Positions 3,452-6,347 of a stretch of 6,347 nucleotides of DNA are shown here, one piece after another. The stretch spans positions 1 through 6,347 of the forward strand of contig JAFUJY010000049.1 of the NCBI GenBank assembly GCA_017467985.1, given 5' to 3'. The translations under genes were made by a program, and so were the position numbers. The notes under the pieces are model-generated. The model was not told where the DNA came from, did no database searches, and worked only from the letters and a program-made list of their open reading frames with translations. The DNA comes from Bacillota bacterium (lineage in GTDB: Bacteria > Bacillota > Clostridia > Lachnospirales > Bianqueaceae). The stretch's first letter is position 1. Each line of letters begins with the position of its first letter.

Positions 3452-5404
3452 ATGGGTTTTGAAATTATTAATAATACATTATTAAAATATATAGGTGAAG
3501 AGAGCAGGGTGACCATTCCCGATGGCGTAAGAAAAATTGGTAAGGAGGCCTTTTATGGCTGCACACATTTGCAGCAGGTCACAATTCCGGATTCCGTGGA
3601 AGAAGTGGAGAGGGGGGCCTTTGATCGGTGTCCCCAATTGAGGTGGTTTTGGGCGTCTGAGCAGTGGAAAAATCGTTTTTGGTATGTGCATAAATCGCTG
3701 AATTATGAGGGGCCGGACTTTTATGTGGAAAATCAGACCGCTATGCGCTGCATAAAGGATTTCCCGCACGTTTGTATTCCGGAGGGTGTTACTCGCATTT
3801 TAGCAAGGGCTTTTGAGAACTGTACATTGGTATATGAGGTGGAAGTTCCGGATTCATTGCAGGATGTTCATCCGTTTGCGTTTCCTGAGCGTATCAAAAT
3901 CATCGCCTCGGAAGAGTGGATCAGGGAGCATTGGTACTTGAAACGGGAGTGGCGTGCATTTGGCCCGGAATTTGAAGTGGAAGACGGTATACTTTTGTCC
4001 TGTATCAGCAATGAAAAATATATTAAACTTCCTGAAAACGTGCGGCATGTAAGCGGCGGAGCCTTTGCAGGTTGTCGTTTTATGGAAAGCCTGGAGATAC
4101 CGGACTGGGTGGAATCAGTCAATAAAGATGGAATTCCTAAGGAGGTCCAGCTTATAGTTTCTGAAAAATGGCGTAATGCCCATTGGGATTTTATGGCGGA
4201 ATGGCGCTGTTATGGTCCGGAGTTGGAGATCCGGAATGGCGTGCTGCGTTCTGTGTGGACCGAGGCAGCAGAACTTGTGCTTCCGGAAGGCATCATTGAA
4301 ATAGCGTCTAATGCTATGCAGCATGTGCCCAATCTGAAAAAGATCGTGATCCCGGACAAGTTAGAAGTCCGGTTCCCCAAGGGGGCTTTGAAGCATAAGA
4401 TTGCTTTTGAAGCCTGCGATCGCTGGAAATTAAACAATTGGAGTGTGGCCAATAACGCACGCTGGGCCAAAATTGTAGAAATTCCGGAAGGTGTCACAGA
4501 GATCGCTAAAGATGATTTTAGCGAGTGCTGTGAAGTGGAAAAGATCATAATTCCTGCAACGGTAAGGCATATTAGCGCGTCGGCATTTCGGGACTGCAGC
4601 AATTTGAGAGAAATTGTTTTTTTAGGAGAGGCGATCTCTCTGGAGCAAAGCTGCGCGCCGAAGGTGGATGAGATCAAAATTACGATTGCGGGTGTCAGCA
4701 AATCCTATGGTGAATTATGTTTTCAGGCGGAGCATAAAACTTTGAGCAGAGATACGGGATTAGGTCAGGGGGCTACGATTCCAGAAGGCGTCACCGTGAT
4801 TGGGAAATATGCCTTTAGGTATAATAATAAGTTAAAAGATGTTGTATTACCCCAAAGCCTTAGAGGAATTCGAACGGGAGCATTTGCGGACTGTAAGAAT
4901 TTGGAGAGAATCGTATTTCCGGAGAGATTACAGGAGATTGGAGCATTGGCCTTTGATAACTGCAGTAAGCTAAAAGAAATAGAATTTAAGGGGCGCTATA
5001 TTTCTTTGCTCAACAGCGGCATCCCGAATCTGAAAAAAGTAAAAATCATCGTCCGGGGGCAGGAATGTCCGGATTTGTGGGCGTTTGATCTTGCCGGAGG
5101 TACCTTGCGTCGTTATGTTGGAGATGCGGAGATCGTAACAATACCCAAGGAGGTCATCCGAATTCGCGATGAGGCCTTTGTAAACTGCCCTAATTTGAAG
5201 AAAGTGGTGATCCCGGATTCTGTATGCAGAATCGGTGTAAATGCCTTTGCAGGTTGTGATCAGTTAGAGGAATTGTGTGTATGGAACTCCGATTTATCAT
5301 TGGAGGGAACGGGCATTGAGAAGTGTCCCAAGGCAACCATTTTTGCTTCGCCGGAATGGTATAAACGGCATGGAAAGGGACTGCGCTGGCACTGCATAAT
5401 GTAA
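3452..5404 (+). CDS. BspA-type leucine-rich repeat (LRR_5) protein with 84-residue modules
   Basis: A 650-residue protein made of LRR_5/BspA-like units (pattern IPegV..I...AF..C..L..V.IPdsV). In the family these form solenoids used in protein binding; the partner here is unknown. The N-terminus (MGFEIINNTLL) has no signal peptide, and no membrane segment, sortase motif or repeat anchor is seen, so it appears cytoplasmic, unlike secreted BspA. Residues 3-338 are four tandem modules (3-89, 90-173, 174-257, 258-338). Each has a header F-x-[IV]...L followed by IPegV, one or two LRR units, and a Trp-rich tail ASExW...W...GPEFE; the key Trp recur at 72, 156, 240 and 325. Later parts have ordinary LRR_5 units and a second spacer with [IL]-S-L near 395, 517 and 615. 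The C-terminus ends in another tail, ASPEW. GGAGG (3440-3444) lies 7 bases before the ATG. It is followed 17 bp later by a paralogue. Confidence 0.85.
   Translation: MGFEIINNTLLKYIGEESRVTIPDGVRKIGKEAFYGCTHLQQVTIPDSVEEVERGAFDRCPQLRWFWASEQWKNRFWYVHKSLNYEGPDFYVENQTAMRCIKDFPHVCIPEGVTRILARAFENCTLVYEVEVPDSLQDVHPFAFPERIKIIASEEWIREHWYLKREWRAFGPEFEVEDGILLSCISNEKYIKLPENVRHVSGGAFAGCRFMESLEIPDWVESVNKDGIPKEVQLIVSEKWRNAHWDFMAEWRCYGPELEIRNGVLRSVWTEAAELVLPEGIIEIASNAMQHVPNLKKIVIPDKLEVRFPKGALKHKIAFEACDRWKLNNWSVANNARWAKIVEIPEGVTEIAKDDFSECCEVEKIIIPATVRHISASAFRDCSNLREIVFLGEAISLEQSCAPKVDEIKITIAGVSKSYGELCFQAEHKTLSRDTGLGQGATIPEGVTVIGKYAFRYNNKLKDVVLPQSLRGIRTGAFADCKNLERIVFPERLQEIGALAFDNCSKLKEIEFKGRYISLLNSGIPNLKKVKIIVRGQECPDLWAFDLAGGTLRRYVGDAEIVTIPKEVIRIRDEAFVNCPNLKKVVIPDSVCRIGVNAFAGCDQLEELCVWNSDLSLEGTGIEKCPKATIFASPEWYKRHGKGLRWHCIM
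3458..4465 (+). repeat. Four tandem coding modules of about 252 bp
   Basis: Within the first LRR gene, modules lie at 3458-3718, 3719-3970, 3971-4222 and 4223-4465 (87, 84, 84 and 81 codons). They are aligned by the header Phe/Leu, the Pro of IPEGV (residues 23, 110, 194, 278) and the tail Trp (72, 156, 240, 325). The fourth copy is degenerate: its AF..C signature has become A-M-Q-H-V and its tail reads ACDRW. DNA identity between copies is visibly much lower than the protein pattern, so the duplication is old. Confidence 0.75.
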
Positions 5405-5421
5405 AGTGGAGGTACATAGAG

Positions 5422-6347
5422 ATGGATTTTATTCTTAAAGGAGAGAGCTTACAGAGGTATGTGGGTGCGGAGGAAGTGGTGGTTATTCCGGAGCATATTC
5501 GCAGAATTGGACCGAACGCCTTTGCGGGACGCGGACGGATAAAAGAAGTCATTTTTCCGGAAGGGTTACGCTTTATTGATGCATTTGCTTTTAGATACTG
5601 TACGATGCTGCAGCGGGTTCTTTTGCCGGAGGGCCTTTTGTATGTGCGAAATGGCGCGTTTCAAAGTTGTACTGCGTTAAAGACTGTTAAGTTTTTGGGA
5701 GCAAAGACACGTATACGTGCATCGGCATTTGAATATTGCATCAATTTGGAGTCCGTACGTCTGCCGGAAGAATTAGAGGATATTGAACCGTGGGTATTTT
5801 GTGACTGCAAAAGCCTGCAGAGGGTGAATATTCCCGGTTCGGTTAAAGAAATTTGGAAAAAGGCGTTTGTAGGCTGTAGCAGCTTGTGTGAGGTGAACCT
5901 TTCGGAAGGCTTGGAACGTATCAAAGAAAATGCTTTTTCGGGGTGTACCAATTTACGGAAAGTAGATATTCCGGAGTCTGTGAGCCATGTTGCGCGGAAA
6001 GCGTTTCCGTCGTGGGTTCAGTATGTTACCCCGGAAATGAAAAGGGTGGCAGAGGCGGAGAAGAAAAAAAGAATTGTAGTATCGGGAGAGATGAAGGAAA
6101 TCGCCCCTGAAGCCTTTGCCGGAAATAATGAGATAGAAGAGGTAACGATAACTGACGGTGTTGAGAAAATCGGTAAACGGGCGTTTGCTGGCTGTACTAA
6201 TTTACGGGAAATTATAATTCCGGACAGTGTACAGTCTATGGGGGCGGATGCGTTTATAGGCTGCAAAAATCTTCGGATTAAAGCATCGGAGAAATGGAAA
6301 AGCGATCATGCGGGAATGCATCAGAGCCTTTCCTATGCCTGGAAGTA
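5422..6347 (+). CDS. BspA-type leucine-rich repeat (LRR_5) protein, second paralogue (reaches window edge)
   Basis: The ATG at 5422 follows GGAGG (5408-5412) by 9 bases and lies 17 bp after the preceding LRR gene, so the two form an operon. 308 codons are visible; the last two bases, TA, begin either a stop (TAA/TAG) or a Tyr. The N-terminus FILKGESLQRYVGAEE is the same header as in the upstream protein, followed by about ten LRR_5 units of roughly 23 residues (AF..C..L..V.[IL]Pegl..I). A charged break follows near 204-217 (PEMKRVAEAEKKKR), then two more units, and finally the Trp-containing tail ASEKWKSDHAGMHQSLSYAW (288-307). That tail closely matches the first tail of the upstream protein (W-K-x6-H-x-S-L-x-Y), which suggests the protein ends here. 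No signal peptide or membrane segment is seen. Function unknown; a protein-binding solenoid is the family expectation. Confidence 0.83.
   Translation, partial: MDFILKGESLQRYVGAEEVVVIPEHIRRIGPNAFAGRGRIKEVIFPEGLRFIDAFAFRYCTMLQRVLLPEGLLYVRNGAFQSCTALKTVKFLGAKTRIRASAFEYCINLESVRLPEELEDIEPWVFCDCKSLQRVNIPGSVKEIWKKAFVGCSSLCEVNLSEGLERIKENAFSGCTNLRKVDIPESVSHVARKAFPSWVQYVTPEMKRVAEAEKKKRIVVSGEMKEIAPEAFAGNNEIEEVTITDGVEKIGKRAFAGCTNLREIIIPDSVQSMGADAFIGCKNLRIKASEKWKSDHAGMHQSLSYAWK

Noticed and set aside
4210..4701. 163-codon minus-strand frame inside the first LRR gene, plus similar ones at 5190-5552, 5661-5951 and 6018-6266
   Set aside because: They mirror the repetitive LRR coding pattern on the other strand; their Ser/Ile/Pro-rich residues reflect the reverse complement of the repeats, and no independent start signals are seen.

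Overview
The window looks like a chromosomal segment of a low-to-mid G+C Bacillota, most likely a gut-type Clostridia member (Oscillospirales or Lachnospirales). Three things point there: strong AGGAGG-type ribosome binding sites with consensus TTGACA/TATAAT promoters, a Bacillus-type OhrR regulator, and BspA-type leucine-rich repeat proteins. No database search was possible, so the taxon is an inference.

Left part (1-1930): the C-terminal end of a LURP-one-related (LOR) protein reads in from the left edge. It converges on a minus-strand gene for a cytoplasmic (alpha/alpha)6-barrel glycosidase of the GH63/GH37-like (MGH1-like) type, and a strong bidirectional hairpin terminator (240-294) separates the two. 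The glycosidase promoter lies back to back with the promoter of the next operon; the two -35 boxes are only 7 bp apart.

Middle part (1861-3160): a peroxide-stress operon. A consensus promoter is overlapped by a double OhrR-box-like operator that includes a perfect 20-bp palindrome. It drives a thiol-type glutathione peroxidase (C36/C64/C82) and then ohrR, the probable organic-hydroperoxide sensor of the same promoter. The reading is a self-contained loop: hydroperoxide oxidises OhrR, the operator is released, and peroxidase and regulator are made. A third, translationally coupled gene, a nitroreductase, survives only as an internally deleted and frameshifted remnant.

Intergenic stretch (3161-3451): AT-rich, with no gene. 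It holds three successive stem-loops, the last a 29-bp near-perfect inverted repeat, and then a promoter and ribosome binding site for the next gene.

Right part (3452-6347): two same-strand paralogous LRR_5 (BspA-like) proteins 17 bp apart, without visible signal peptides or membrane anchors. The first is built from a mosaic module: a header F-x-[IV]...L..Y.G...IPegV, LRR_5 units, and a tryptophan-rich tail ASExW...W. In its N-terminal half this repeats with an almost exact 84-residue period. The second protein looks like one enlarged copy of the same header-LRR-tail plan and reaches the window edge. Their function is unknown, and the architecture is the most distinctive feature of the window.
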